Positions 8,190 to 15,361 of a stretch of DNA of 22,070 nucleotides are shown one piece after another. The DNA lies in contig CAZFOR010000015.1 of NCBI GenBank assembly GCA_964520895.1, forward strand, positions 1 through 22,070. Direction: 5' to 3'. Below the pieces are notes generated by a model. It ran no database searches. It was not told where the DNA came from and saw only the letters and a program-made list of their open reading frames with translations. Position numbers and translations under genes: made by a program. Each line of letters starts with the position of its first letter. The first letter of the stretch is position 1. The DNA comes from SIG350 sp964520895. Lineage in GTDB: Bacteria > Bacillota > Clostridia > TANB77 > SIG350.

Positions 8190-9641
8190 TTAATATTGTT
8201 TTCCCATATATACCATTTTATCTGCATGATTTCCACAACATACACATTTATCTCCTAATTGTTCCTGCTCAAATGGCATACATCTAATTGTTATTCCAAC
8301 TTCTTCTTTAATTTTTTCTTCACACTCTCTATTTCCACACCACATAGCTTTTGCAAAACCTTGTTTATTTGCATAAATATTTTTTAATTCCTCCATATTA
8401 TNNNNNNNNNNTTTTGCAGTAAAAGTTTTTTCTTGTCTGTTATTAAATGCTTGTAATAACATGTTATTGTGAATTTCTTGTAATAATTCATCTATTTTAT
8501 CTTGTGCATCAGTTAATTTTATTGTTATTTTATCAGAAGTATCTCTTCTAACTAATACACATTCACCATTTTCAATATCTCTAGGTCCAATTTCTAATCT
8601 AATTGGAACACCTTTCATTTCCCAGTAATTAAATTTATAGCCTGGTGAATATTCTTCTCTTGCATCAATTTCTACTCTAAATGATTTTTTCAAATACTCA
8701 GCTAAATCTGCTGCTTTTTCTAATACTCCCTGTTTATGCATAGCAATAGGAACCACAACTACTTGTATTGGAGCAATTTTAGGTGGTAAACGCAATCCTC
8801 TATTATCACCATGTGTCATAATAAGTCCACCTATTAATCTTGTACTAACACCCCAAGATGTTTGATAACAATATTCTTCTTTTCCTTCTTTATTTTGAAA
8901 TTTAACATCAAATGCTTTTGAAAAACCTTGACCAAAATAATGTGATGTACCTGATTGTAATGCTTTACCATCATGCATCATCGCCTCTATTGTATATGTA
9001 GCTTCTGCACCTGCAAATTTTTCTTTATCAGATTTTCTACCTTTTATCATAGGAATTGCTAAATATTCTTCACAAACCTCAGCATAAATATTTAACATCT
9101 TCAATGTTTCTTTTTGTGCTTCTTCTTCAGTTGCATGCATCGTATGCCCTTCTTGCCATAAAAACTCAGATGTACGTAAAAATGGTCTTGTAGTTTTTTC
9201 CCATCTAACAACATTTGCCCATTGATTTATTAGTACTGGCAAATCTCTCCATGATTTAATCCATTTTGAATACATTGTACAAATAATCGTCTCAGATGTA
9301 GGTCTTACACATAATCTTTCAGTTAATTGTTCTTCTCCTCCATGTGTTACCCATGCAACCTCTGGTGCAAAACCTTCAACATGTTCTTTTTCTTTATTTA
9401 GTAAATTTTCTGGTATAAATATTGGGAAATATGCATTTGTATGCCCTGTTTCTTTAAATCTTTTATCTAATGCTGCTTGTATATTCTCCCATATCGCATA
9501 ACCATATGGTCTAATTACCATACACCCTCTTACAGGTGGATAATCAACTAATTCTGCTTTTAACACAACATCTGTATACCAAGAAGCAAAATCTTCCTCC
9601 ATATTTGTTATCTCTTTTACAAAATCATTTTCATTTGCCAT
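8190..9641 (-). CDS. proS: Prolyl-tRNA synthetase, short (archaeal/eukaryotic-like) type
   Basis: Charges tRNA-Pro with proline. About 483 residues (exact length uncertain because of an N gap), matching the short ProRS class without the inserted YbaK-like editing domain. Class II motifs: RPTSETIICTMYSKW (about 113-127), motif 2 around 141-170 (VVRWEKTTRPFLRTSEFLWQ, GHTMHAT), and motif 3 MTHGDNRGLRLPP. The C-terminal zinc domain keeps its cysteines (WCGNREC and CVCCG) and ends in a conserved tyrosine (GKQY). The ATG follows TAGGGA 14 bases after the gyrA stop, so gyrA and proS are co-transcribed. Ten N at 8402-8411 fall in the linker before the zinc domain, and the frame happens to stay open across them. 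Confidence 0.95.
   Translation of the reverse strand: MANENDFVKEITNMEEDFASWYTDVVLKAELVDYPPVRGCMVIRPYGYAIWENIQAALDKRFKETGHTNAYFPIFIPENLLNKEKEHVEGFAPEVAWVTHGGEEQLTERLCVRPTSETIICTMYSKWIKSWRDLPVLINQWANVVRWEKTTRPFLRTSEFLWQEGHTMHATEEEAQKETLKMLNIYAEVCEEYLAIPMIKGRKSDKEKFAGAEATYTIEAMMHDGKALQSGTSHYFGQGFSKAFDVKFQNKEGKEEYCYQTSWGVSTRLIGGLIMTHGDNRGLRLPPKIAPIQVVVVPIAMHKQGVLEKAADLAEYLKKSFRVEIDAREEYSPGYKFNYWEMKGVPIRLEIGPRDIENGECVLVRRDTSDKITIKLTDAQDKIDELLQEIHNNMLLQAFNNRQEKTFTAKXXXXNMEELKNIYANKQGFAKAMWCGNRECEEKIKEEVGITIRCMPFEQEQLGDKCVCCGNHADKMVYMGKQY
8402..8411. other. Assembly gap (10 N) inside proS
   Basis: Ten consecutive undetermined bases. The true gap length is not known from the sequence. The flanks belong to the same proS frame when read as 10 bases. 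Confidence 0.99.
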
Positions 9642-9655
9642 AAAAATCCCTACCT

Positions 9656-11254
9656 TTATTTTTTATTTTCATCTAAAATATTTATTTGCCCTTTTTCTAG
9701 TGGACTTTCATCATCTTCTTGAACTACCTTTTCTATGCTTACAACTTTTCCACCATCATTAGTTCTCATTAATGTAACACCTTGTGTTGACCTTCCAAGT
9801 ATACTAATTTCAGCTACATTCATTCTAATAATTATGCCTGTATCTGTAATTAGCATTACATCATCAGTATCTTTAACTATCTTAATACCAACAATATCAC
9901 CTGTTTTATCAGTTATTTTATATGTTATAACACCTTTACCTGCTCTAGTTTGATGTCTATATTCTTCTAGTTCTGTTCTTTTACCAAATCCATTTTCAGT
10001 AATTGCAAGTAAATAATCTTTTTCATCTTGTATAATTTCCATTCCAACCACATGGTCATCATCATGTAAATCAATACCTTTTACACCCTGTGAAGTTCTA
10101 CCTACACTACGTACATCTTTTTCATTAAATTTAATTGACATACCTTTTTTAGTAACTAAAACAATATCATTTGCACCATCTGTTAATCTTACATCTATTA
10201 ATTCATCTTCTTCTTTTAATGTAATACCTTGAAGTCCTGATTTTCTAACATTTGCATATTCAATTAGATTTGTTTTCTTAACCAAACCATTTCTAGTTGA
10301 CATTAACAAATACTGTCCTTCTGCAAATACTTCAATAGGTATAACAGTTGTAACCTTTTCACCTGGATCCAATTGTAGTAAATTAACAATTGCAGTTCCT
10401 TTTGCAGTTCTTCCTGCTTCTGGAACTTCATATCCTTTTAATCTATATACCTTACCTTTGTTAGTAAAGAACATAATTGTATTATGTGTTGAAGAAATAA
10501 ATAATTGTTCAACAAAATCTTCTTCTCTTGTTGTTATACCAGCTATTCCTCTTCCACCTCTTCTTTGGCTCTTATATGTATCAATTGGAACTCTTTTAAT
10601 ATATCCAAAATGTGTTAAAGCAATAACCATATCTTCTTCTTTTATTAAATCTTCTATTTCGAAGTCACCTTCAGATGCAATTATTTTAGTTCTTCTTTCA
10701 TCACCATATTTAGCTTTAACTTCTAATAATTCTTCTTTTATAATTTCATAAACTAATTTTTCACTAGCAAGAATTTCTTTACATTTATTAATAAATGCAA
10801 CCAACTCGTTATATTCTTGATCTATTTTTTCTCTTTGTAATCCTGATAAAGTTTTTAATCTCATATCTAAAATAGCTTGTGCCTGAATTTCAGATAAACT
10901 GAATTTCTCCATTAATTGCTCTTTTGCGTCATCATAAGCCCCTCTAATTATTTTAATTACTTCATCAATATTATCTAATGCAATTTTTAATCCTGATAAA
11001 ATATGTAACCTAGCTTGTGCTTTTTCTAAATCAAATTTAGTTCTTCTAATTATCACATCTTCTCTATGTTTTATATAATACTCTAATGTTTGTTTTAAAC
11101 TTAATACCTTAGGCTCACCATCAACTAATGATAAGTTTATAACACCAAAAGTATCTTGCATTTGAGTATTTTTATATAATTGATTTAATACTACATTTGC
11201 ATTGGCATCTCTTTTTAATTCTATTACTATTCTCATACCATCTATCAGATTCAT
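9656..11254 (-). CDS. gyrA: DNA gyrase subunit A, C-terminal part (frameshifted gene)
   Basis: This frame holds GyrA from just after the tower region to the end: the coiled-coil segment (EYYIKHREDVIIRRTKFDLE), then the six-bladed beta-pinwheel that wraps DNA. The GyrA box SQRRGGRG marks it as gyrase rather than topoisomerase IV ParC. The first codons (MNLID) are only the wrong-frame reading of the N-terminal part; genuine homology starts at GMRIVIELKRDANANVV. Joined to the upstream part the protein would be about 828 residues, the normal GyrA size. The stop lies 14 bases before proS. Confidence 0.93.
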   Translation of the reverse strand: MNLIDGMRIVIELKRDANANVVLNQLYKNTQMQDTFGVINLSLVDGEPKVLSLKQTLEYYIKHREDVIIRRTKFDLEKAQARLHILSGLKIALDNIDEVIKIIRGAYDDAKEQLMEKFSLSEIQAQAILDMRLKTLSGLQREKIDQEYNELVAFINKCKEILASEKLVYEIIKEELLEVKAKYGDERRTKIIASEGDFEIEDLIKEEDMVIALTHFGYIKRVPIDTYKSQRRGGRGIAGITTREEDFVEQLFISSTHNTIMFFTNKGKVYRLKGYEVPEAGRTAKGTAIVNLLQLDPGEKVTTVIPIEVFAEGQYLLMSTRNGLVKKTNLIEYANVRKSGLQGITLKEEDELIDVRLTDGANDIVLVTKKGMSIKFNEKDVRSVGRTSQGVKGIDLHDDDHVVGMEIIQDEKDYLLAITENGFGKRTELEEYRHQTRAGKGVITYKITDKTGDIVGIKIVKDTDDVMLITDTGIIIRMNVAEISILGRSTQGVTLMRTNDGGKVVSIEKVVQEDDESPLEKGQINILDENKK

Positions 11255-12140
11255 CTCTTAAATCAGATATACCTTCAATTCTTTTATCTCTTACATACAT
11301 AGCAATAGTTTCAACTAATTTAGCTTTATTTACAACATAAGGTAATTCAGTAACAATTATTCTTTGACGAGTATTACTCATTTCCTCTATCTCTGCTTTT
11401 GCTCTTACAATTATTTTACCTCTACCTGTTTTATATGCTTGTCTAATTGCTTCATGTCCAACAATAATTCCTCCTGTTGGGAAATCAGGTCCTTTTATTT
11501 GAGCCATTATATCTTCATCTGTAACATCATCTTTTTCTATCATTACAATTATTGCATTTATAACTTCTGTTAGGTTATGTGGTGGAATATTTGTTGCCAT
11601 ACCAACAGCAATACCAGATGATCCGTTAATTAACAAATGCGGTATTTTAGCTGGTAAAACAACCGGTTCTTTTAATCTATCATCATAGTTAGACATAAAC
11701 TCAACTGTGTTTTTATCAATATCTTCTAACATTAACATAGCTATCTTTGACATTCTAGCTTCTGTATAACGATAAGCAGCAGCTCCATCACCATCTACTG
11801 AACCAAAGTTACCATGACCATCAATTGTCATATATCTTAAAGAAAAATTTTGTGCCATTCTTACCATAGCATCATAAACTGAACTATCACCATGTGGATG
11901 ATATCTACCTAAAACGTCACCAACAGTGGTAGCACACTTTCTATATCCTTTATCTGGTGTAAATCCATCTTCATGCATCGTATATAGTATTCTTCTGTGT
12001 ACTGGTTTTAATCCATCCCTTACATCTGGTAATGCACGAGCTACAATAACACTCATTGCATAATCCAAATATGATTTTCTCATTTCTTTATTAATCTCTA
12101 CTGGTATTATTTTCTCACCAATTTGTTCATTTTCATCCAT
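11172..12140 (-). CDS. gyrA: DNA gyrase subunit A, N-terminal part (frameshifted gene)
   Basis: This frame holds the winged-helix and active-site part of GyrA. The catalytic tyrosine is Y125 in YRYTEARM. The quinolone-determining region reads HPHGDSSVYDAMV, with Ser86 and Asp90 at the positions of E. coli Ser83 and Asp87, so neither classic resistance change is present. Homology is normal through residue 300 (GISDLRDESDR) and then turns into nonsense (WYENSNRIKK...). The expected next residues are D-G-M-R, so two bases appear to be missing between 11240 and 11241. The ATG at 12140 follows AAGGGG. This is the first gene of the gyrA-proS operon. Confidence 0.93.
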   Translation of the reverse strand: MDENEQIGEKIIPVEINKEMRKSYLDYAMSVIVARALPDVRDGLKPVHRRILYTMHEDGFTPDKGYRKCATTVGDVLGRYHPHGDSSVYDAMVRMAQNFSLRYMTIDGHGNFGSVDGDGAAAYRYTEARMSKIAMLMLEDIDKNTVEFMSNYDDRLKEPVVLPAKIPHLLINGSSGIAVGMATNIPPHNLTEVINAIIVMIEKDDVTDEDIMAQIKGPDFPTGGIIVGHEAIRQAYKTGRGKIIVRAKAEIEEMSNTRQRIIVTELPYVVNKAKLVETIAMYVRDKRIEGISDLRDESDRWYENSNRIKKRCQCKCSIKSII

Positions 12141-12204
12141 GTACTTTTGCCCCTTTTCTTTTGATTATTTTTTCCTTCAAATCCTACGGAATATTTACTT
12201 GTAC

Positions 12205-12233
12205 ATTATATCAAACACACTTTAAAAAAGCAA
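12205..12233 (-). promoter_or_regulatory. Promoter of the gyrA-proS operon
   Basis: On minus: -35 TTGCTT (12228-12233), 17-base spacer, -10 TATAAT (12205-12210) preceded by TGA, giving an extended -10. The leader is about 58 bases and carries no obvious riboswitch. Confidence 0.8.
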
Positions 12234-12328
12234 GCAAAAATATAATTAAATTACATTATTGTCGAGTATCTTGTCTTTCTTTCTAGCTATTATAACTATC
12301 CTCTAAATAGCCTTTTTATATTATATAA

Positions 12329-12369
12329 AACAATAAAGAAATCTAAAACATTTAGACTTCTTTATTGTT
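12329..12369 (-). terminator. Terminator of the pilin-like gene
   Basis: 19-bp stem 12329-12347 / 12351-12369 with a 3-base loop; the single non-Watson-Crick pair is G-U on the minus RNA. The exit sequence is GTTTTATATAA. It lies about 50 bases after the stop at 12421. Confidence 0.75.
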
Positions 12370-12420
12370 ATTATTTTATGTATTAATATATGCCTACTAC
12401 TTAATTTCTAAATATATGCC

Positions 12421-13008
12421 CTAAAAATCAAACATATCTCCTAAATCCAAAGGTGCACTTGTGCTTGCACTTGGAGTCTCGCTTGGAGTTGGAGTTTCAC
12501 TTGGGGTTGGAGTCTCACTTACACTTGGAGTTTCACCCGGAGTTGGAGTCTCACTTACACTTGGAGTCTCGCTTGGAATTGTACCTTCACTTGATACCAT
12601 TCCTAATGCTGTTGCCCATCTTACTTTATTTGTATCTGTTCCTATATATTTTAATTCTCCTGCCTGTATTTCTATTTCTTTTACATTATTGACTTGATCA
12701 ACATATTTAGCAGTTACATTTGGTATATATTTTTTAATATTAGTTTCATAATTTACATCTGTTGCTAATATATTTACTTCCGCTTTTCCTGATATTTCAT
12801 TTTTTGCTTGTTTCATTAGAATATTATCTCTTAACTGTTCTCTAAATATGGTCATATCGTTCCTAAATACTGCCTCTTCACCTTTCTGCGCTGTATTTGC
12901 TTGGTTAAATATTATTATTACTGTTGCTGTTAGTATTATTAATACAATTATTGTTATTATTAAAGCAACTAATGATATCCCCTTTTTATTGTATATAGTA
13001 TTTTTCAT
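12421..13008 (-). CDS. Prepilin-like protein with TP/SE-rich C-terminal tail
   Basis: 195 residues. The N-terminus NKKGISLVALIITIIVLIIL has the layout of a type IV prepilin: short basic leader, Gly before the cleavage point, then one long hydrophobic helix (about 11-34). It departs from the canon: the residue after the cleavage Gly is Ile, and position +5 is Ala instead of the usual Glu. Residues 35-140 are the head (contains KVRWATALGMV). Residues about 142-185 are repeats of the SETPTPSETPS type, and the tail ends acidic (DLGDMFDF). Probably a pseudopilin-like surface or secreted subunit processed by a prepilin peptidase. The ATG follows AAGGAGA. It is on the same strand as, and downstream of, the VirB4/CpaF/TadC-like operon but has its own promoter, so it is a candidate substrate; that link is inference. 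Confidence 0.75.
   Translation of the reverse strand: MKNTIYNKKGISLVALIITIIVLIILTATVIIIFNQANTAQKGEEAVFRNDMTIFREQLRDNILMKQAKNEISGKAEVNILATDVNYETNIKKYIPNVTAKYVDQVNNVKEIEIQAGELKYIGTDTNKVRWATALGMVSSEGTIPSETPSVSETPTPGETPSVSETPTPSETPTPSETPSASTSAPLDLGDMFDF
12470..12577 (-). repeat. Short degenerate tandem repeats encoding (S)ETP-type units
   Basis: Repeated CTTGGAGTTGGAGTCTCA-like units of 12-18 bases within the pilin-like gene, giving the Ser/Glu/Thr/Pro-rich tail. Slippage-prone copy number is likely. Confidence 0.75.
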
Positions 13009-13039
13009 AACTCAATCTCCTTTCATTTTTTACTCTCTT

Positions 13040-13067
13040 ATTATATCAAATTCGATTTTTTTGTCAA
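13040..13067 (-). promoter_or_regulatory. Promoter of the pilin-like gene
   Basis: On minus: perfect -35 TTGACA (13062-13067), 16-base spacer, perfect -10 TATAAT (13040-13045) with an upstream TGA (extended -10). Confidence 0.85.
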
Positions 13068-13121
13068 TGCTTTTTTAATTTTACATATTAAAATTTTTTA
13101 AATAAATTCATTTGGAAAATG

Positions 13122-13150
13122 TTGATATTTAATAATTATAATAGTATAAT
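13122..13150 (+). promoter_or_regulatory. Promoter of the putative antitoxin RNA
   Basis: On plus: -35 TTGATA (13122-13127), 17-base spacer, perfect -10 TATAAT (13145-13150). No protein gene follows on this strand; a hairpin terminator lies only about 45 bases beyond the expected start site. Confidence 0.75.
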
Positions 13151-13173
13151 AAAAACAGATAGAGAAATTCTAT

Positions 13174-13191
13174 TAGTACTAATTATACTAT
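13174..13191 (+). repeat. Direct repeat A (in the antitoxin RNA)
   Basis: TAGTACTAATTATACTAT; 17 of 18 bases match 13280-13297. The flanking TAGTA/TACTA halves can pair, so each copy may form a small hairpin with a 7-8 base loop. Confidence 0.85.
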
Positions 13192-13194
13192 ATG

Positions 13195-13225
13195 AAAAAG
13201 AGTAGAGGTGATGTCTACTCTTTTT
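13195..13225. terminator. Bidirectional terminator shared by small RNA and toxin-like mRNA
   Basis: Perfect 12-bp stem 13195-13206 / 13214-13225 with a 7-base loop. Both strands end in CTACTCTTTTT, so it can end transcripts from both sides. Confidence 0.85.
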
Positions 13226-13232
13226 CGCTATG

Positions 13233-13307
13233 TTAGTTTTTATATAGTCTTAATATTAAGTAAATTAAAACCAACACAATAGTACTAATAATACTATTCA
13301 TGTCCAT
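13233..13307 (-). CDS. 24-residue hydrophobic peptide, putative type I toxin
   Basis: Small gene of 25 codons including TAA. The peptide starts MDMNSIISTIVLVLIY, forms one membrane-spanning stretch, and ends with the basic tail RLYKN. The ATG is preceded by AAGGAA at about 9 bases, overlapping a 10-base palindrome TCCTTAAGGA that could hide the ribosome site. A second ATG is two codons in. Length, single helix and charged C-terminus resemble membrane-active type I toxins such as Fst. It lies 8 bases from the shared terminator, and its codons 4-10 are covered by direct repeat B. I see no strong dedicated promoter: the mRNA could start in 13320-13400 or come from the upstream operon, whose last gene ends at 13359. 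Toxicity is inference. Confidence 0.6.
   Translation of the reverse strand: MDMNSIISTIVLVLIYLILRLYKN
13280..13297 (+). repeat. Direct repeat B (in the toxin-like gene, just after its start)
   Basis: TAGTACTAATAATACTAT; the one difference from repeat A is at 13290. Read on minus it covers codons 4-10 of the small peptide gene. Confidence 0.85.
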
Positions 13308-13358
13308 CACTTTCTTTCCTTAAGGAGTTTTTTTGTTTTTATGTTGGTTTATTATTTT

Positions 13359-13763
13359 TTATCCATGTATTCTTTGAAAATCTATCTTCTTATTATCTAA
13401 TACAGATTTATCATATAGAATTATTGAACAATTATAGTATCTTGCAATTGCAAAATGTAATGCTTCATTATATTTTTCTTTTTGTATAGCACCTTTTTTA
13501 ATATACTCTTTTGCCATTTTTAAAATCTTATCATTTATTTTAAGCACTTGGGTATTTTCAAGTACTTTATCAATTTCTTTTTTACTATAAACATTATCAT
13601 ACATCTTATAGCTTTTTAATTCTAATAATGTTAAATCAGAAATATATGGTACAATTTTTGATTTCATTAAATACTCTTTAAAATATGGATTAGTAATTAT
13701 CGAAACATCCAAATACGCCCTTTTTATATTGTTTATTTTTACATCAATACTTTCATTTATCAT
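13359..13763 (-). CDS. PIN-domain protein (putative ribonuclease)
   Basis: 134 residues with the PIN fold pattern: first acid in AYLDVSIITNPYF (D19), second in ISDLTLLELK (Glu in about 48-51), then YNEALHFAIARYYNCSIILYDK with an acid before ALH and Asp at the end of the strand (YDK). This is the arrangement of metal-binding acids in PIN nucleases such as VapC, although the ALH motif is preceded by Glu rather than the usual Asp. It begins one base after the stop of the preceding helical protein, with AAAGGCGGG overlapping that gene's end, so translation is probably coupled. It is the last protein gene of the seven-gene operon. It could be the toxin of a type II pair, or an RNase serving the secretion locus; the sequence does not decide. 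Confidence 0.7.
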   Translation of the reverse strand: MINESIDVKINNIKRAYLDVSIITNPYFKEYLMKSKIVPYISDLTLLELKSYKMYDNVYSKKEIDKVLENTQVLKINDKILKMAKEYIKKGAIQKEKYNEALHFAIARYYNCSIILYDKSVLDNKKIDFQRIHG

Positions 13764-13764
13764 A

Positions 13765-14397
13765 TTATCCCGCCTTTCTACACAAATCTTTTTCTAAATC
13801 TGTTAAAATATTCTCACCTTTTTCAATTTTATTTTTAGCAAGCAAAGTCAAATTATCAATTTCCTTTACTTTATCAATAATATCAACTGTTGGTATTAAC
13901 TTTTTAAACTGTTTTTTAATACTCTCATATGTTTTATTCATTTTATCCAAATTCATTTCATTAAAATATCCTTCCCATTTTGTATATTGCTTATCTATTT
14001 TTTCTAGTATTTTCTCTTGACCAACATATCTATTTTCAATTTCGTTATCTAATACTTTATCTATAATCAAGTCTTTACTATCTTTTAACAATGTCGCCAT
14101 ATCTGTATCAATCTTCTTATCTTTTCTAGCATTGTTAACAATAATATCAATCGTTTTAGATATTCCATCTTTTATATCATCTTGTTTTATAACTGACTTA
14201 ATATCATCAAGTTTTTCAAATATTGTTCCATCTTTATTTAAAATACCATCAAAAACACTTTTTATCTTTTCTTTTAAAGTTTCATTTGTTAATATATTTT
14301 TTATAGCAATAATACCCGCTTCTGCCAAATCAGGTATAGGCAACACCTTTACCACATTATCAAAAGTTTTATCAAACGCATTTTCAGTAAGTTCCAT
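13765..14397 (-). CDS. Hypothetical helical protein preceding the PIN gene
   Basis: I do not recognise this 210-residue protein. It is charged (Lys, Asp, Glu), predicted mostly helical, with coiled-coil-like stretches in the C-terminal half (for example KILEKIDKQYTKWEGYFNEM). There is one mildly hydrophobic segment near the N-terminus (IPDLAEAGIIAIKNIL), and no cysteine cluster or signal peptide. I chose ATG 14395-14397 (MELTENAFDK) because AAAGGGGG sits just before it. The longer frame back to 14433 would overlap the upstream gene and has no better ribosome site. It lies 13 bases after the T2SSF gene and one base before the PIN start. It could be an antitoxin-like partner of PIN or a structural accessory of the secretion system. 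Confidence 0.65.
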   Translation of the reverse strand: MELTENAFDKTFDNVVKVLPIPDLAEAGIIAIKNILTNETLKEKIKSVFDGILNKDGTIFEKLDDIKSVIKQDDIKDGISKTIDIIVNNARKDKKIDTDMATLLKDSKDLIIDKVLDNEIENRYVGQEKILEKIDKQYTKWEGYFNEMNLDKMNKTYESIKKQFKKLIPTVDIIDKVKEIDNLTLLAKNKIEKGENILTDLEKDLCRKAG

Positions 14398-14410
14398 AAA
14401 ATACCCCCTT

Positions 14411-15361
14411 TTAATCATCAATTTTCTTAACATAAATTATTAAAAATACCATAATCCAAATACTTATAAAATTCCAATAAAGAATTAGTCTACCAATAAA
14501 ATCATTTATCATAATATTATAATTCTCAATATTTGAATCTATAAAATTAAAATACACAAAAACACTCATCGCAATTAAAATAACCAAAACAATTCTAGAA
14601 GACATAGTTTGCTCATTCCTATTATTCCTTTCCTCTTGTACCTTCAAAAACACTGTTTGAGATTTATCTAGCAGATTATAGAAATCACCACCATTTATAT
14701 AACAGCTATCTAAGTTAGTAATCAATTGCCTAAATCTTTCAATATTTACTTTATTTTTCAAATTATCAAAAGCCACTGATACATTTATTCCATTATTAAC
14801 CTCAAACAAAAATATCCTAATATATGTACTAAGAGGATTACCTGCATATTTAGCAGTTTCCTTAAAACCTGAGATTATATCATTGTTTATTTTCACTTGA
14901 TTTTTAAGTTGAATAATATAACTTATTAAGTTTCTTTCTAATTTTTCTTCATATACATCTGATAAAACTAATAGAATAAATATAGGGATAAAAGCAATTG
15001 GAACACTAAATATAACAACAAGTATTTTTAATTTTAGAATTGGAAAAAACACATAATATGAAATACAAAATATTAGTATACAAATAATAAAAACTGTTTC
15101 TGGAATTAACCACCATAAATACTTATTTTCAGTAAATCCTGTTTTTACAAGTAGAAAATATATATAATCTAATATATTTTTATTTTTCTTAATTATCTTT
15201 TTATTCTTTTGATAAATTAACTTATCAATATATTTCTTATTTTCAATATCTATTCTGGTTCGTATCTTTCTATACATCTTTTCATTAACAACTTCCTTAA
15301 TAATCCAAAATACCATTATATATACTGAAACAAACATTAATGCTTTAATTAAACTAACCAT
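14411..15361 (-). CDS. Type II secretion F-domain (TadB/TadC-like) inner-membrane platform protein
   Basis: 316 residues. Membrane helices at about 4-22, 80-97 and 103-125, a central cytoplasmic T2SSF domain (about 140-255, with NNDIISGFKETAKYAGNPLS and INGGDFYNLLDKS), and C-terminal helices at about 260-277 and 290-310. This is the TadB/C arrangement, in which the platform protein couples the ATPase to pilus subunit assembly. The ATG overlaps the end of the ATPase gene by 8 bases (ATGGTTAG) and has GGAGGG upstream. Only one F-domain protein is present, whereas classic Tad loci carry two (TadB and TadC). Confidence 0.8.
   Translation of the reverse strand: MVSLIKALMFVSVYIMVFWIIKEVVNEKMYRKIRTRIDIENKKYIDKLIYQKNKKIIKKNKNILDYIYFLLVKTGFTENKYLWWLIPETVFIICILIFCISYYVFFPILKLKILVVIFSVPIAFIPIFILLVLSDVYEEKLERNLISYIIQLKNQVKINNDIISGFKETAKYAGNPLSTYIRIFLFEVNNGINVSVAFDNLKNKVNIERFRQLITNLDSCYINGGDFYNLLDKSQTVFLKVQEERNNRNEQTMSSRIVLVILIAMSVFVYFNFIDSNIENYNIMINDFIGRLILYWNFISIWIMVFLIIYVKKIDD

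Larger units (their letters stand above)
13157..13225 (+). ncRNA. Putative small antisense RNA (Fst/par RNA II-like antitoxin)
   Basis: Predicted transcript of about 69 nt from the promoter at 13122-13150 to the hairpin at 13195-13225. It contains TAGTACTAATTATACTAT (13174-13191), repeated in direct orientation with one mismatch at 13280-13297 inside the opposite-strand small gene. The RNA is therefore complementary to that mRNA just after its start codon, and again over the shared terminator. Size, convergent layout, shared terminator and direct repeats match the organisation known for the Fst/par type I system. No coding potential with a ribosome site is seen in it. Confidence 0.65.

Noticed and set aside
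9642..9656. T-box riboswitch controlling proS
   Set aside because: Only 14 bases separate gyrA and proS, and the gyrA leader shows no T-box elements.
11172..11254. Programmed ribosomal frameshift in gyrA
   Set aside because: No slippery heptamer or following RNA structure is evident, and programmed shifting is not known for gyrA; a 2-base error explains the data more simply.
11830..11890. Quinolone-resistance changes in GyrA
   Set aside because: The region reads GDSSVYD, keeping Ser and Asp at both key positions.
12453..12697. Two plus-strand open frames opposite the pilin-like gene
   Set aside because: Products are repetitive Leu/His/Glu or Gly/Val/Ser shadows of the TP/SE-coding repeats, with no ribosome site.
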